From CBFHSF01 sp965658445 (GTDB taxonomy: Bacteria; Bacteroidota; Bacteroidia; Flavobacteriales; Schleiferiaceae), in NCBI GenBank assembly GCA_965658445.1, contig CBFHSF010000011.1, positions 1 to 64,000 of the forward strand: 64,000 bases of DNA, in the 5' to 3' direction. The notes below the pieces were generated by a model, which was given only the letters and a program-made list of their open reading frames with translations, did no database searches and was not told the DNA's origin. A program made the translations under genes and the position numbers. Of this stretch, positions 25,305 to 35,272 are shown one piece after another; the first letter of the stretch is position 1, and the number at the start of each line of letters is the position of its first letter.

Positions 25305-26069
25305 ATGAAAAGACTGTTGATTATACTCTTACTCTCCATTTCCACAGCCAGCTTTGGTCAGTTGGATACGGATGCTGATTTTAAGAGAACAGTTTACAAA
25401 AACGAAATCACCGGTGGGGTATTATTCCACACTCGAGGATACGGCGCAACTCTCAGAAGACAATATTACAAAGACGGATACAACAAGAACGGTTGGGAAA
25501 TCGACATTGTGAATATTCGCCATCCCAAGGAAGTAAAGTTTCCCAATCAGTTGATTTTCAATCCCTCGAGAAGTTTTGTTGATGGTAAGATCAACAGCTT
25601 GTACTCCATTCGCTTTGGGTACGGAAATGAGAAAGTCCTAGTTGACAAAACCGACAAGGGAAGTGTTTCCATTGCCTGGACGCTCTATGGAGGATTGAGC
25701 TTAGGAATTCTCAAGCCCATTTACCTAGAAGTTCTTCAAGACCGACAAATCTCTGTAGAGAGATACGATCCCGAAGTACACCCTTACAGCACTATTTACG
25801 GGCAAGCGAGCTTCTTCACAGGGATTGGTAATTCTACGCTAAACCCCGGACTCTACATCAAATCCGGTTTTAATTTTGACTACAACATTTTTGACGAAAA
25901 AATAACCACCCTGGAAACGGGAATCATTGTAGATTTTTTTCCAACCTACAATCCCACCACACCTTCTGGAGTCTTTTCGGAAGGCGTTCCCATTATGTAC
26001 AATACCAAAAATTACAACTTCTGGCTCCAATATTACGTGACGTTTAATTTTGGTTCCAAGTGGAATTAG
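25305..26069 (+). CDS. Outer-membrane barrel-like protein, unrecognised
   Basis: 254 residues from the ATG at 25305, which places MKRLLIILLLSISTASFGQ as a signal peptide; 40 residues of upstream open frame are not signal-like. The mature part alternates strands and charged loops (GGVLFHTRGYGATLRRQYYKDG, TLYGGLSLGILKPIYLEV, YNFWLQYYVTFNFGSKWN) and ends in aromatic/polar strand sequence, as barrels do. Similar proteins occur in many flavobacteria, but the role is unknown. Its stop is only 4 bases before lipA, so they are co-transcribed. Confidence 0.7.
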   Translation: MKRLLIILLLSISTASFGQLDTDADFKRTVYKNEITGGVLFHTRGYGATLRRQYYKDGYNKNGWEIDIVNIRHPKEVKFPNQLIFNPSRSFVDGKINSLYSIRFGYGNEKVLVDKTDKGSVSIAWTLYGGLSLGILKPIYLEVLQDRQISVERYDPEVHPYSTIYGQASFFTGIGNSTLNPGLYIKSGFNFDYNIFDEKITTLETGIIVDFFPTYNPTTPSGVFSEGVPIMYNTKNYNFWLQYYVTFNFGSKWN

Positions 26070-26073
26070 CACC

Positions 26074-26934
26074 ATGACAAAAATCGCCGAACGCCCAAAG
26101 AAGCCAAAGTGGCTAAGGGTAAAATTGCCAACAGGGCAAAACTACAAGTCGGTTAGAAAACTTGTAGATAATTATCAACTACATACCATTTGCGAATCCG
26201 GCAACTGTCCCAACATGGGAGAGTGTTGGGGAGAGGGGACTGCTACCTTCATGATCCTAGGAAACACGTGTACGCGTTCCTGTGGATTCTGTAATGTAGC
26301 CACCGGACGTCCAGAATCTGTAGATTGGGAAGAACCGGAAAGAGTAGCTCGCTCGGTAAAACTCATGAAGGTTAAACATTGTGTCCTTACATCTGTTGAT
26401 AGAGATGACCTAGTAGATGGAGGTTCAATCATCTGGGCTGAGACCGTAAAGGCCGTCCGCAGAATGAGTCCCACTACGACAATGGAAACCTTAATTCCTG
26501 ATTTTAAAGGAGAAACGGTTAACATTGATAGAATTGTGGAAGTGGCCCCAGAGGTTGTTAGCCACAATATGGAGACGGTAAAGAGGCTTACTCGAAAGGT
26601 GAGAATCCAAGCGCAGTACGATAGAAGCTTAGAAGTTTTGAGATATCTCAAAGAAGGAGGAATCCAGAGAACTAAGAGCGGAATCATGCTAGGGCTGGGC
26701 GAAACAGAGGAGGAAGTAATGGAAGCAATGGAGGATTTAAGAGCCCACAAAGTGGACATTTTAACCCTAGGACAATATTTGCAACCAACCACAGGGCACC
26801 TTCCCGTCGTTAACTTTGTAGAACCTGTTGTTTTTGACCGTCTTAAAGAGGCCGGTTTAAAGATGGGATTCAAATATGTGGAGTCAGGTCCACTAGTGCG
26901 TTCATCATATCACGCCGAAAAGCATTTATTTTAG
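26074..26934 (+). CDS. lipA: Lipoyl synthase
   Basis: 286 residues from the ATG at 26074 (MTKIAERPKKPKWLRVKLP), the usual LipA start. It carries both iron-sulphur clusters: the auxiliary cluster in CESGNCPNMGEC and the radical-SAM cluster in CTRSCGFC. Downstream LTSVDRDDLVDGG and QYLQPT are family motifs, and the last conserved part is VESGPLVRSSYHA. The enzyme inserts two sulphurs into octanoyl groups on E2 and GcvH proteins, which links it to the glycine cleavage system gene gcvT at 52.8 kb. Confidence 0.97.
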   Translation: MTKIAERPKKPKWLRVKLPTGQNYKSVRKLVDNYQLHTICESGNCPNMGECWGEGTATFMILGNTCTRSCGFCNVATGRPESVDWEEPERVARSVKLMKVKHCVLTSVDRDDLVDGGSIIWAETVKAVRRMSPTTTMETLIPDFKGETVNIDRIVEVAPEVVSHNMETVKRLTRKVRIQAQYDRSLEVLRYLKEGGIQRTKSGIMLGLGETEEEVMEAMEDLRAHKVDILTLGQYLQPTTGHLPVVNFVEPVVFDRLKEAGLKMGFKYVESGPLVRSSYHAEKHLF

Positions 26935-27088
26935 CCGTTTTCACCGGTTTTTTATTACTTTTAGGCGCCTTAAAAGGAGAAGAAAACAGAAAAAAATATG
27001 CGAGGATTGGAGTGTAATTGTAAGATATTCAAAGGGATATCTCCGTTCCATCTCCCGCATGTGACCATTAAAAATCAATTATAAACAC

Positions 27089-30000
27089 ATGAAAAGAAGA
27101 TTACTAACGGGTCTTTCCTTAACACTTATTGGTTCTTTGTCAGTTGTTTGGGTGCAATCTCAGCAATCCAAAGAATCGGTTTACACCCCCCGCTCGGTAA
27201 AAGCGTATGATGCCCAAGGTGCTCAAGAGTACCTTCATGCAATGCGTGCCAACCAGAACTCGGGTGATGTAGATCCTCAGGATGTTATCAATGCGCGTAA
27301 CCAAGCACGCGCCATGGCCAACAAAACTTCTAGCGTTGCTCTTGCATGGGAAGAATTAGGACCATTCAACTACGGGGGTAGAACCCGCGACCTTCTCATC
27401 GACAGAAACGACAGCAACACGTTGTGGGCTGGTTCGGTTTCTGGAGGATTGTTTAAGTCAAGCAACCAAGGTTTATCTTGGGCGCCAGTAACCCTTCCTT
27501 CGGATGCCAACAGAACCGTTACCGGTTTGGCTCAAACGACGGATGGTGATATCTTCTTCGGTACAGGTGAAGGAATCTATTCATTCTCTTCAGGTATCGG
27601 TACCGCAACATCAACCACTTTCATGGGAGGCGGAGTATACCGCTCAACCGATGGAGGAGCTACTTTTAGTGTAATTCCCTCAACCGTTCCAACTCCCAAC
27701 AACCCCAACCAAACTTGGGCGCACATTGCAGACCTCGAGGCTTCGCCTACAGACGCGAATAGAGTTTACGCAGGAAATGCGGGAGGTCTTTACGTTTCTA
27801 ACGACGGTGGAGATTCATGGACTGCAGCGACTTCTTTCAGTTCTGCAGTAACTGATTTTGAAGTAGCAAGCGACGGTTCTGTTTGGGCTAACATTGGAGG
27901 AAGAACGTACTACTCTGCATCTGGAGATGCTGGATCGTACACTGAAATTTCTTCTTCTTTGGGTGGCGCTACGGATCTTCCAAGATCGGTAGGTCGTCAG
28001 GCTTATGCCATTTCACACCAAGATCCAGACTACGTTTACGTATGTCAAATTGCTGGAGACGGTGGTTTGGATGCAGTATTCCGTTCAACAGATAGAGGTA
28101 CTACTTGGACTCAAATTGGTCAACGTACCACTTTGTTTGATCCGTTCTACAACGGTTCTACTCGCCAAGGTTACTACGACCTTTTGATTGGCGTGGATCC
28201 TTTTGACAAAGACAAATTATTCCTAGGAGGTATTGATCTTTGGGTTTGGACGGGTTCTTGGACTCGCAAAACGCAATGGAATGCTCCTGAGTTCTTGCCA
28301 TACTACGTTCACGCAGATCACCACAGAATTATCTTTGATCCCAACGTTCAAGGTCGTGCATGGCATGTATCTGATGGTGGTGTTGCCTTAACTCAAGACG
28401 GAGGTGACAACTGGACACAAAGAAACAAGAGTTACTCTACCATTCAGTTTTACAACATGGGATTCGGTCCTAATGACGAGTTGATTGGTGGAACACAAGA
28501 TAACGGTACTCACTACCTTAAAGTGGGTGATAGAGGAACTGGAGTTGAAGGGGAATCTGTTCAGGTATTTGGAGGTGACGGTGGTTACGCTGCCATTTCT
28601 CAAATTCAAGGACGTGTATACTTTGCAGAAACTCCAAACGGAAACCTTTTCCGCTCAGGATTGAGAGGAGATGGTTGGGAGCCTTTCTACGATAACAGAA
28701 TGACTACAGTAAGAAAGCCTGGAGACAACAACTTTGCCCTTTGGGTAATGCCTTTCCAGCTTCACGAGTCATTTGAAGATACTGCCTCTACCGATTCAAT
28801 CGTTTTCGGTGCCTTTAGAGAGTCTCAGTTTGTTGCCTTTGGTAACGGAATCCGCAGAACATACTCTGGTACATTGGTTAGACCTCAGGCATCTACTAAG
28901 TGGATTGCTGATAGCTTTAAAGTGGTTTCAGGATCTGCTATCATCGAGTGGAACCCAGATTCTATGAAGTATGTTACTGACGATGGTGAAGCTACTTTTG
29001 ACGCTGCTACCGGAGACTTTACGGTTAACTTTGCCGCAGACAAGAACCCTCCAGTAGTTGAAATCTCTGCCCTAGCAGACTGTTTCTACGATGCCGGAGA
29101 CCCTATTGAATTGGAATCTTCATTGGGTGAGTACACAGTACGCTACGACCTTCCAATGGCGGTAGGTGCTCGTGATACTATGAACTTTCAAGACCCTGTA
29201 ACGCAAGCCTTCTTTGTCGGTTTGACTAGTTACAACAACTCAGGGGGTGGTATTTGGATGACCAGAGACCCCAACAATATTGGTAAAGACTCTGAGTGGT
29301 GGCAAATTGGCCGTTTAGACAATGGAGATACTCCACAGTCTATGACGACTAGCCAAGACGGAAACTACCTTTGGGTAGGTACCTCTAACGGAAACTTGTA
29401 CCGATTGAGCAACATTTTGAATGCTCGTGACGGATACGCTGATTTGGACACCTCTTCTGCTCCCGTAGTAGTTGTTGACAAGGTGAGAGCCTTCGGAGGA
29501 AGAAACATTACTTCTATCTCTGTAGATCCTAACGATCCAGATAAAGTGATTGCTACTTTGGGTAATTACGGAAACAACCAGTTCGTATACTACTCTTCAA
29601 ACGCAACGCAAGCTGGAGCTGTATTTAACTCAGTTCAGGGTAACCTTCCTGCTATGCCTGTTTACTCTTCTGTTGTAAACTACTTTAACGGAAACGAAGT
29701 AATCATTGGAACGGAACTAGGAATTTACTCTACAGACAACATCTTGTCTGCGAATCCTAACTGGGTAGTATCAGGAACCAACATGGATCAAGTACCTGTA
29801 TTTACTTTAAAACAACAAATCAACACCAAGCCATCTGATGGTTTCATCGACAATGGAAACGTGGTAATCACAGATTCAGTTTATAACGGAATGTTGTACG
29901 CGGGTACTTACGGCCGTGGATACTGGGGTTCTACCTCACTACGTCAAGTAAACACTATCGGTTTGGATGAAAACAACGCATTAGAAGCTAAGGTTGAGAA

Positions 30001-30256
30001 GAACTCATTGAAGATGTTCCCCAACCCAGCGACTACCTCTACACGTGTAGAAGTTGAGTTGTTCAACAGAGGAGATGTTAACATCACTATCCTTGACCTT
30101 AACGGTCGCGTAGTGGCTGAGCAGGTGGCAACAAACCTTGCCGCAGGTAAGCACGACATTTCTGTAGACTTGTTCTCAGTTACTTCTGGAACTTACATTG
30201 TAAGAACCGAAGCCAATCAAGCAGTGAAAACTGGAAAATTGGTTATCGTAAAATAA
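27089..30256 (+). CDS. Large secreted Asp-box protein with T9SS type A sorting domain
   Basis: 1055 residues. The N-terminus MKRRLLTGLSLTLIGSLSVVWVQSQ is a signal peptide. At least five Asp-boxes are readable (KSSNQGLSW, RSTDGGATF, VSNDGGDSW, RSTDRGTTW, LTQDGGDNW), and the whole looks like two propellers. The end, LKMFPNPATTSTRVEVELF ... GTYIVRTEANQAVKTGKLVIVK, is a T9SS type A sorting domain. Codon use is noticeably biased towards a few preferred codons, which suggests high expression. It is monocistronic with its own terminator, and distantly related to the protein at 7.4-10.7 kb. The ligand or substrate is unknown. Confidence 0.92.
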   Translation: MKRRLLTGLSLTLIGSLSVVWVQSQQSKESVYTPRSVKAYDAQGAQEYLHAMRANQNSGDVDPQDVINARNQARAMANKTSSVALAWEELGPFNYGGRTRDLLIDRNDSNTLWAGSVSGGLFKSSNQGLSWAPVTLPSDANRTVTGLAQTTDGDIFFGTGEGIYSFSSGIGTATSTTFMGGGVYRSTDGGATFSVIPSTVPTPNNPNQTWAHIADLEASPTDANRVYAGNAGGLYVSNDGGDSWTAATSFSSAVTDFEVASDGSVWANIGGRTYYSASGDAGSYTEISSSLGGATDLPRSVGRQAYAISHQDPDYVYVCQIAGDGGLDAVFRSTDRGTTWTQIGQRTTLFDPFYNGSTRQGYYDLLIGVDPFDKDKLFLGGIDLWVWTGSWTRKTQWNAPEFLPYYVHADHHRIIFDPNVQGRAWHVSDGGVALTQDGGDNWTQRNKSYSTIQFYNMGFGPNDELIGGTQDNGTHYLKVGDRGTGVEGESVQVFGGDGGYAAISQIQGRVYFAETPNGNLFRSGLRGDGWEPFYDNRMTTVRKPGDNNFALWVMPFQLHESFEDTASTDSIVFGAFRESQFVAFGNGIRRTYSGTLVRPQASTKWIADSFKVVSGSAIIEWNPDSMKYVTDDGEATFDAATGDFTVNFAADKNPPVVEISALADCFYDAGDPIELESSLGEYTVRYDLPMAVGARDTMNFQDPVTQAFFVGLTSYNNSGGGIWMTRDPNNIGKDSEWWQIGRLDNGDTPQSMTTSQDGNYLWVGTSNGNLYRLSNILNARDGYADLDTSSAPVVVVDKVRAFGGRNITSISVDPNDPDKVIATLGNYGNNQFVYYSSNATQAGAVFNSVQGNLPAMPVYSSVVNYFNGNEVIIGTELGIYSTDNILSANPNWVVSGTNMDQVPVFTLKQQINTKPSDGFIDNGNVVITDSVYNGMLYAGTYGRGYWGSTSLRQVNTIGLDENNALEAKVEKNSLKMFPNPATTSTRVEVELFNRGDVNITILDLNGRVVAEQVATNLAAGKHDISVDLFSVTSGTYIVRTEANQAVKTGKLVIVK

Positions 30257-30281
30257 TATTCCTTATTTCAAGGAGCATTTA

Positions 30282-30314
30282 AAATGCGTCTCGCCTTGCG
30301 AGGCGCATTTTTTT
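30282..30314 (+). terminator. Strong terminator after the Asp-box/T9SS gene
   Basis: AAATGCGTCTCGC (30282-30294), loop CTT, GCGAGGCGCATTT (30298-30310), 13 bp with one G-T wobble, then a T run. It isolates the surface-protein gene from gap. Confidence 0.92.
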
Positions 30315-30348
30315 ATGGACATTTGTCCCACTAATACCCCCTTAGTAC

Positions 30349-31353
30349 ATGCTCAAAATTGGTATCAATGGTTTGGGAAGAATAGGACGAACTCTACTTA
30401 GAGTCCTTGAAGATTTTCCAGAAATAGAAGTGGTTCAAGCCAATGATTTGGCAGATGCCAAAACACTTGCACACCTCATAAAATACGATTCTACGCACGG
30501 TCGCTTTCCCGGTGATGTCTTTCTTGAGGAACCCAATACAATACACGTAGGAAGACATAAGGTTGTCCTTTCCCAAAAGAATCATCCCAACGATATCAAT
30601 TGGGAAGGTGTGGATTTTGTCGTAGAGGCGACCGGAGTATTCAAATCCAAACCAGAGCTCGAGTTTCATCTAAAACCAGCGGTCAAGGGAGTACTACTCA
30701 GCGTGCCGCCAAAAGATGACTCAGTGTCCATGATCATTATGGGGGTTGATGAAACACCGCTTAATGACATTGTAGATGGGGCGATTCTCTCCAATGCGTC
30801 ATGTACTACCAACTGCGCCGCTCCCATGGTGGAGGTTATTGATAGGCACTTGGGAATTGAACAAGCTTTTGTTACTACAGTTCATAGTTATACCACAGAT
30901 CAAAGGCTTCAGGATGCACCGCATAGAGACTTGAGAAGAGCACGTGCCGCAGCGCTATCCATGGTTCCTACAACTACTGGTGCTGCCAAGGCGCTGTCTA
31001 AGGTCTTTCCTCATCTGGAATCTAAATTGGGTGGAGCGGGTATTCGTGTTCCTGTTCCCAATGGATCCTTGACGGATATCACTTTCTATGTGAAAAGAGA
31101 AATGTCTGCCGACGAGGTCAATGCCCTCTTTGAAGCAGAATCGAAGTCGGATAGATACAAAGGGGTTTTAGGATATACGGAAGACCCCTTGGTTTCGGCA
31201 GATATAGTGGGGCTAAAGAATTCCGTTTTGATTGACGCTCAACTTACCACCACTTTGGGAAAAATGGTCAAAGTAGTGGGGTGGTATGACAATGAGATGA
31301 GCTATTCTTCTCGATTGGCCAATGTCCTTGATCAATGGTCCAAGAAGGTGTAG
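30349..31353 (+). CDS. gap: Glyceraldehyde-3-phosphate dehydrogenase, standard-length (type I)
   Basis: 334 residues. The Rossmann motif INGLGRIGRT is at 6-15, the catalytic centre SNASCTTNC has Cys152, and VPTTTGAAKA, RVPVPNGSLTD and GWYDNEMSYSSR complete the family set. The cofactor region QANDLAD is of the NAD type, while the DAPHRDLRRARAA stretch is intermediate between NAD and NADP enzymes, so the cofactor is uncertain. A second, much longer GAPDH starts at 62.9 kb, so glycolytic and gluconeogenic roles may be divided between the two. Confidence 0.95.
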   Translation: MLKIGINGLGRIGRTLLRVLEDFPEIEVVQANDLADAKTLAHLIKYDSTHGRFPGDVFLEEPNTIHVGRHKVVLSQKNHPNDINWEGVDFVVEATGVFKSKPELEFHLKPAVKGVLLSVPPKDDSVSMIIMGVDETPLNDIVDGAILSNASCTTNCAAPMVEVIDRHLGIEQAFVTTVHSYTTDQRLQDAPHRDLRRARAAALSMVPTTTGAAKALSKVFPHLESKLGGAGIRVPVPNGSLTDITFYVKREMSADEVNALFEAESKSDRYKGVLGYTEDPLVSADIVGLKNSVLIDAQLTTTLGKMVKVVGWYDNEMSYSSRLANVLDQWSKKV

Positions 31354-31398
31354 CCATATTGCTAGGCTGTCCTATTTCGAAGTCTTTTAAATCCTTAT

Positions 31399-32625
31399 TT
31401 AGAACAGTTTTGCCAGCTCTTCTTCTAATTTAGCCCCCCTTGGGTTGATGGCGGCAATTTTGCCCTCTTCGTCCACAAGAATGCTAAAAGGAATGGAATT
31501 GAATCCGTACAGTGTAATGACCTCAGACTTCCAACCTTTTAGGTCGCTGACGTGATGTTCCCAAGGCAGGTTATCGTAGTCAATGGCGTATTCCCATTCT
31601 TGTTTTGGATTTCCCTGCTGGGGAAGACCGTCTAAGGAGACTGAGAAAATGGTGAATCCCTTGGGATTGTAGGTCTCATAGGCCTTGATAAGATTGGGGT
31701 GATTGGCTCTACAAGGGCCGCACCACGACGCCCAAAAATCAACCAAAACCACTTGACCTTTCAAGTCACTCAATCTTTGAACTTTTCCGTCCAAACCTTC
31801 TAGGGCAATGTCAGGGGCCTGATTTCCAATCTGAATGGCACGTTTTGCTGCCTGTACCTTTTGACTTCTCTCCATGCTCTCGATTACATTGAGCATGTCG
31901 TTGTGGAATTCAATACTGTGGTAGTTGTCAGGGTGTGCACTTTGAAGCCCTCTGTCTACGCTTTGTAGAAGTGGAAAATCTCTTTCGGGAGTGATCAAGG
32001 GGTATTCTCCAATTCTTTGAGACATCACAAAGAGGTTGGCAATACTTGTCGTATCAACGAGAATAAAGTCGTAAAGCTGCTTTCTAGCGTATTCTACGCG
32101 CTGTTGGAAGGCTTCGTCCAAAGACTTGCGCAAAAGTCCTTTGTCTACTTCTGCTGGTGCATTTCTATTGTAGTTGTCCAAAGAATCCAAATAGGCAACA
32201 TTTTCCTCGCCGATGGCTTTCAGTCCCAGCAATCGATTGCTCTCTTCACTTCCTTCAATAGAATACTCTGGATCTCGAAGGACATTGTTCATGGTCACTT
32301 CAATGCGATCACCACTTTCTACTATAAGTGGGATTTTAGCACCCTCAGGAAAATCCATTAACCAAAGGTTACTTCCCGGGTTCATGGTTTCCATTTTGTA
32401 TTCGAAACGTCCATTGGAAATGGCCAATGTATCCCTCGCAATAAGTTCTCCGGGAATCATCTCTACGAAAATCACTTCCGTACCTTCTGGAGCAGAACCG
32501 GTGATGATTACATCGTATTCCGTGTTTTCACAACTCACAAGCACTACTGAAAAAATAGCAGCAATTGCAGAAGTTTTGAAAAGGTAAGAAAGGTTGATTT
32601 GGGGCAGAATATTCAAGTGTTTCAT
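31399..32625 (-). CDS. TlpA-like thioredoxin lipoprotein (AhpC/TSA fold with N-terminal DUF4369-type domain)
   Basis: 408 residues. The N-terminus ends a hydrophobic stretch in VVLVSC, a lipobox with Cys32, so the protein is anchored at the inner or outer membrane facing the periplasm. Residues about 35-130 resemble DUF4369. Residues 268-408 form a TlpA/ResA thioredoxin domain with the redox pair Cys302 and Cys305 in DFWASWCGPCRANHP. The family reduces disulphides of exported proteins or apocytochromes; the multihaem cytochrome at 57.7 kb is one possible client. Confidence 0.9.
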   Translation of the reverse strand: MKHLNILPQINLSYLFKTSAIAAIFSVVLVSCENTEYDVIITGSAPEGTEVIFVEMIPGELIARDTLAISNGRFEYKMETMNPGSNLWLMDFPEGAKIPLIVESGDRIEVTMNNVLRDPEYSIEGSEESNRLLGLKAIGEENVAYLDSLDNYNRNAPAEVDKGLLRKSLDEAFQQRVEYARKQLYDFILVDTTSIANLFVMSQRIGEYPLITPERDFPLLQSVDRGLQSAHPDNYHSIEFHNDMLNVIESMERSQKVQAAKRAIQIGNQAPDIALEGLDGKVQRLSDLKGQVVLVDFWASWCGPCRANHPNLIKAYETYNPKGFTIFSVSLDGLPQQGNPKQEWEYAIDYDNLPWEHHVSDLKGWKSEVITLYGFNSIPFSILVDEEGKIAAINPRGAKLEEELAKLF

Positions 32626-32665
32626 GTTTCTAATAAAGTAAAGGAATTCAGTAGAGGAATCGAGA

Positions 32666-34123
32666 CTATGAATTGAGTTCTTTCTGTAAAAGTTGATTGG
32701 TCACCTTGGGATCGGCCTTTCCGCGAGAACGCTTCATTACCTCTCCAACAAAGAGCCCCATAAGTCCCTTTTTACCTCCGCGGTATTCTTCAACCTTGTC
32801 AGGGAAGGCAGCCAAAACTTCTGAGATGAGCTCACCCAAGGCAGATTCATCGGACTCCTGAATCCAGTTGTTTTCCTGGGCAATTTTCTCCGCATTGGCG
32901 GTAGGATTGTCCAAAAGCAATGGGAATATCTTTTGCTGAGCTACGGTATTTGAAATTTTGTTGGCATCGACCAAGGCAATCAAGTTGGCAATGGCTTTCG
33001 CCGAAATAGGGAAATCTTCAATGTCAATGGATTTGTCATTGAGGTAAGACTTGATCACTCCCATCATCCAGTTGGCAGCAGATTTGTAGTTTTTAGTATG
33101 TGAAATCAGATCTTCAAAGTAAAGAGCTACTCCCTTGTTCTCAGTCAATACCTGTGCGTCGTAATCGCTCAACTTGAGCTCACCAGTGTACCTTGTTACC
33201 AATTCATGCGGTAAGGCCGGCAAAGCTCCTTTCACGCTGTCTATGTAGTCTTGCGTCACAATAACGGGTTGTAGATCAGGCTCAGGGAAGTAGCGATAGT
33301 CATGAGCGTCTTCCTTGCTTCTCAAAACAATGGTTTTGTTGTTTACGGCGTCAAAGTTTTTGGTTTCTTGAACCACAGTACCTCCGCTTTCAATGAGGTC
33401 TACCTGCGTTTTGATTTCGTAATCGATGGCCTTTTGAACATTGCGGAAGGAGTTCAAGTTTTTCACCTCTACCTTGGTTCCAAATTCTACTTGGCCTTTG
33501 GGTTTTACAGAAACGTTTACGTCACAACGCAGAGAACCCTCTTCCATGTTACCATCAGAAATATCCAAGTAACGAACCAATTTTCTGATTTCATTGAGGT
33601 AAGAATAGGCTTCTTCTCCATTTTTGAATTCAGGTTCAGATACAATTTCCAAAAGGGGAACTCCTGCACGATTTAGGTCAATAAGCGAGTTGAAAGGATC
33701 GATGTCGTGGATAGATTTTCCAGAATCTTCCTCCATGTGAATTCGCGTCAAACCAATTTTCTTGGGGTTTCCATCGGCATCGGTAATGCGGACAAATCCT
33801 CCTGTACAAATGGGTGTGGTGTCCTGAGTTACCTGATACCCCTTGGGCAAATCCGCATAGAAGTAGTTCTTTCTTGCGTATTCATTGACCTCTCTAATGT
33901 TACAGTCCAGGGCAATTCCCAAGCGAACCGCAAATTCAATTACGCGCTCGTTGACCTTCGGTAATGTTCCGGGATGTCCCAAACTAATGGGGCTCACGTT
34001 GGTATTGGGTGGCATTCCGTAAGTAGTTCCATCCGAAGAGTAGGCCTTAGAATTCGTCATCAACTGCGTGTGAACTTCTAAACCAATTACGGGTTCGTAT
34101 TTGTCGTAAATAGATTCTGCCAT
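32666..34123 (-). CDS. gatB: Aspartyl/glutamyl-tRNA amidotransferase subunit B
   Basis: 485 residues. Family signatures: YEPVIGLEVHTQLMTNSKAYS at the N-terminus, ISLGHPGTLPKVN, RCDVNVSVKPKG, KVEVKNLNSFRNVQKAIDYE and DYRYFPEPDLQPV. The C-terminal GatB/YqeY domain is complete, ending VTNQLLQKELNS. GatB works with GatA and GatC to convert Glu-tRNA(Gln) or Asp-tRNA(Asn) to the amidated forms; gatA and gatC are not in the window. Confidence 0.97.
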   Translation of the reverse strand: MAESIYDKYEPVIGLEVHTQLMTNSKAYSSDGTTYGMPPNTNVSPISLGHPGTLPKVNERVIEFAVRLGIALDCNIREVNEYARKNYFYADLPKGYQVTQDTTPICTGGFVRITDADGNPKKIGLTRIHMEEDSGKSIHDIDPFNSLIDLNRAGVPLLEIVSEPEFKNGEEAYSYLNEIRKLVRYLDISDGNMEEGSLRCDVNVSVKPKGQVEFGTKVEVKNLNSFRNVQKAIDYEIKTQVDLIESGGTVVQETKNFDAVNNKTIVLRSKEDAHDYRYFPEPDLQPVIVTQDYIDSVKGALPALPHELVTRYTGELKLSDYDAQVLTENKGVALYFEDLISHTKNYKSAANWMMGVIKSYLNDKSIDIEDFPISAKAIANLIALVDANKISNTVAQQKIFPLLLDNPTANAEKIAQENNWIQESDESALGELISEVLAAFPDKVEEYRGGKKGLMGLFVGEVMKRSRGKADPKVTNQLLQKELNS

Positions 34124-34264
34124 TGTGTTTTTATTTCCAATTGGGGTAACCCCGAGTATGAATAGTGAATATCGAACCCATTAGGTTCACCATAACCCCA
34201 ATTCATGGGATTTTAGGGAATACAAAGAAAAGAAATTAAGGTCAATTTTCCGTGATGATAAAAC

Positions 34265-35272
34265 CTAGTTTACGTCTTTTGAAAATGCAGGAAACTTGAG
34301 GGTTTCCAACAGTTTGGGTAAATCGTCTACGACCATCTCAATTTCTTGGACTCTCAATGGGATTTCTGAAGTCCAAAGAGGGGAGAGGCGCGTGATGTCT
34401 TTGGCCGTGGTTATGATGGCAGAAGCCTTGCTATCACGGGCCTTAGCCTCTATTTTTTGAATATCACTTGCAGTGAAATTGTGGTGATCGGGAAACTGTA
34501 TCGATTCGAAAGAAAATCCTTTACCCAACAAATGGTTGTGCAGCGGAGTTGGATTTTCAATTCCCGTTACCACCAAATATTTATCCTTGGAAGACCATTG
34601 CGCATTTTCCGAATAATTCAAGGTTGAGAAGAAAACGGGCGCTTGAGAATAAGAAGCAATTTCTATTCGAATGCGTTGCTTTTCTTCCTGTGAAAGCTCC
34701 AATGGACATTTGGTTACTACGATGGCAGTGGCCCTTTCCGCTCCATGAGCAGACTCTCTAAGGTTTCCTGCGGGCAAGACATAGTCTTTCGTAAAACGCT
34801 GCACATAAGGCGTTAATACCAGTTGTGCACTGGACTTTACGTATCTGTGTTGAAAGGCATCATCTAAGATAATACCCTGCAAATCGGGGTAGTTCTTGAG
34901 AAGAGTCTCAATACCTGCCACCCTGTCCTCGCATACCGCAACGATAACTTCTGGGAATTTTCGTTTTTGCTCCAAGGGCTCGTCTCCAACTTCATAAACC
35001 GTGTTGTCTACAGAAACTTCTTGGAATCCCTTGGTTTTTCTTCCATAACCTCTAGACAGAACAGCAAGATTCCCTTTGCTGTGCTTGAGGAGAAGGCTCA
35101 CCATAGGGGTTTTTCCCGTACCTCCGGTAGAGAGGTTTCCCACCGTAATTATGGGAATGTCAAAAGATGTTGATTTTAAAATGCCGCGATCAAAGGCCCA
35201 ATTCCTAACCGCTGTAATGGCCGCATAGGGCCAGCTCAAAGGCTGTAAAAACGGTCTGGGCTTTAATCCCAT
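34265..35272 (-). CDS. lpxK: Tetraacyldisaccharide 4'-kinase
   Basis: 335 residues. The P-loop is VGNLSTGGTGKTP (44-56), preceded by the membrane-associated N-terminal segment PLSWPYAAITAVRNWAFDRG. LSRGYGR and ILDDAFQHR are family motifs near the active site. LpxK phosphorylates the 4' position of the lipid A precursor. Its start codon overlaps the end of miaA by 10 bases, so the two are one unit. Confidence 0.95.
   Translation of the reverse strand: MGLKPRPFLQPLSWPYAAITAVRNWAFDRGILKSTSFDIPIITVGNLSTGGTGKTPMVSLLLKHSKGNLAVLSRGYGRKTKGFQEVSVDNTVYEVGDEPLEQKRKFPEVIVAVCEDRVAGIETLLKNYPDLQGIILDDAFQHRYVKSSAQLVLTPYVQRFTKDYVLPAGNLRESAHGAERATAIVVTKCPLELSQEEKQRIRIEIASYSQAPVFFSTLNYSENAQWSSKDKYLVVTGIENPTPLHNHLLGKGFSFESIQFPDHHNFTASDIQKIEAKARDSKASAIITTAKDITRLSPLWTSEIPLRVQEIEMVVDDLPKLLETLKFPAFSKDVN

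Noticed and set aside
26175..26873. 232-residue minus-strand frame opposite lipA
   Set aside because: lipA is unambiguous, and the antisense product is rich in Ser and Thr without structure.
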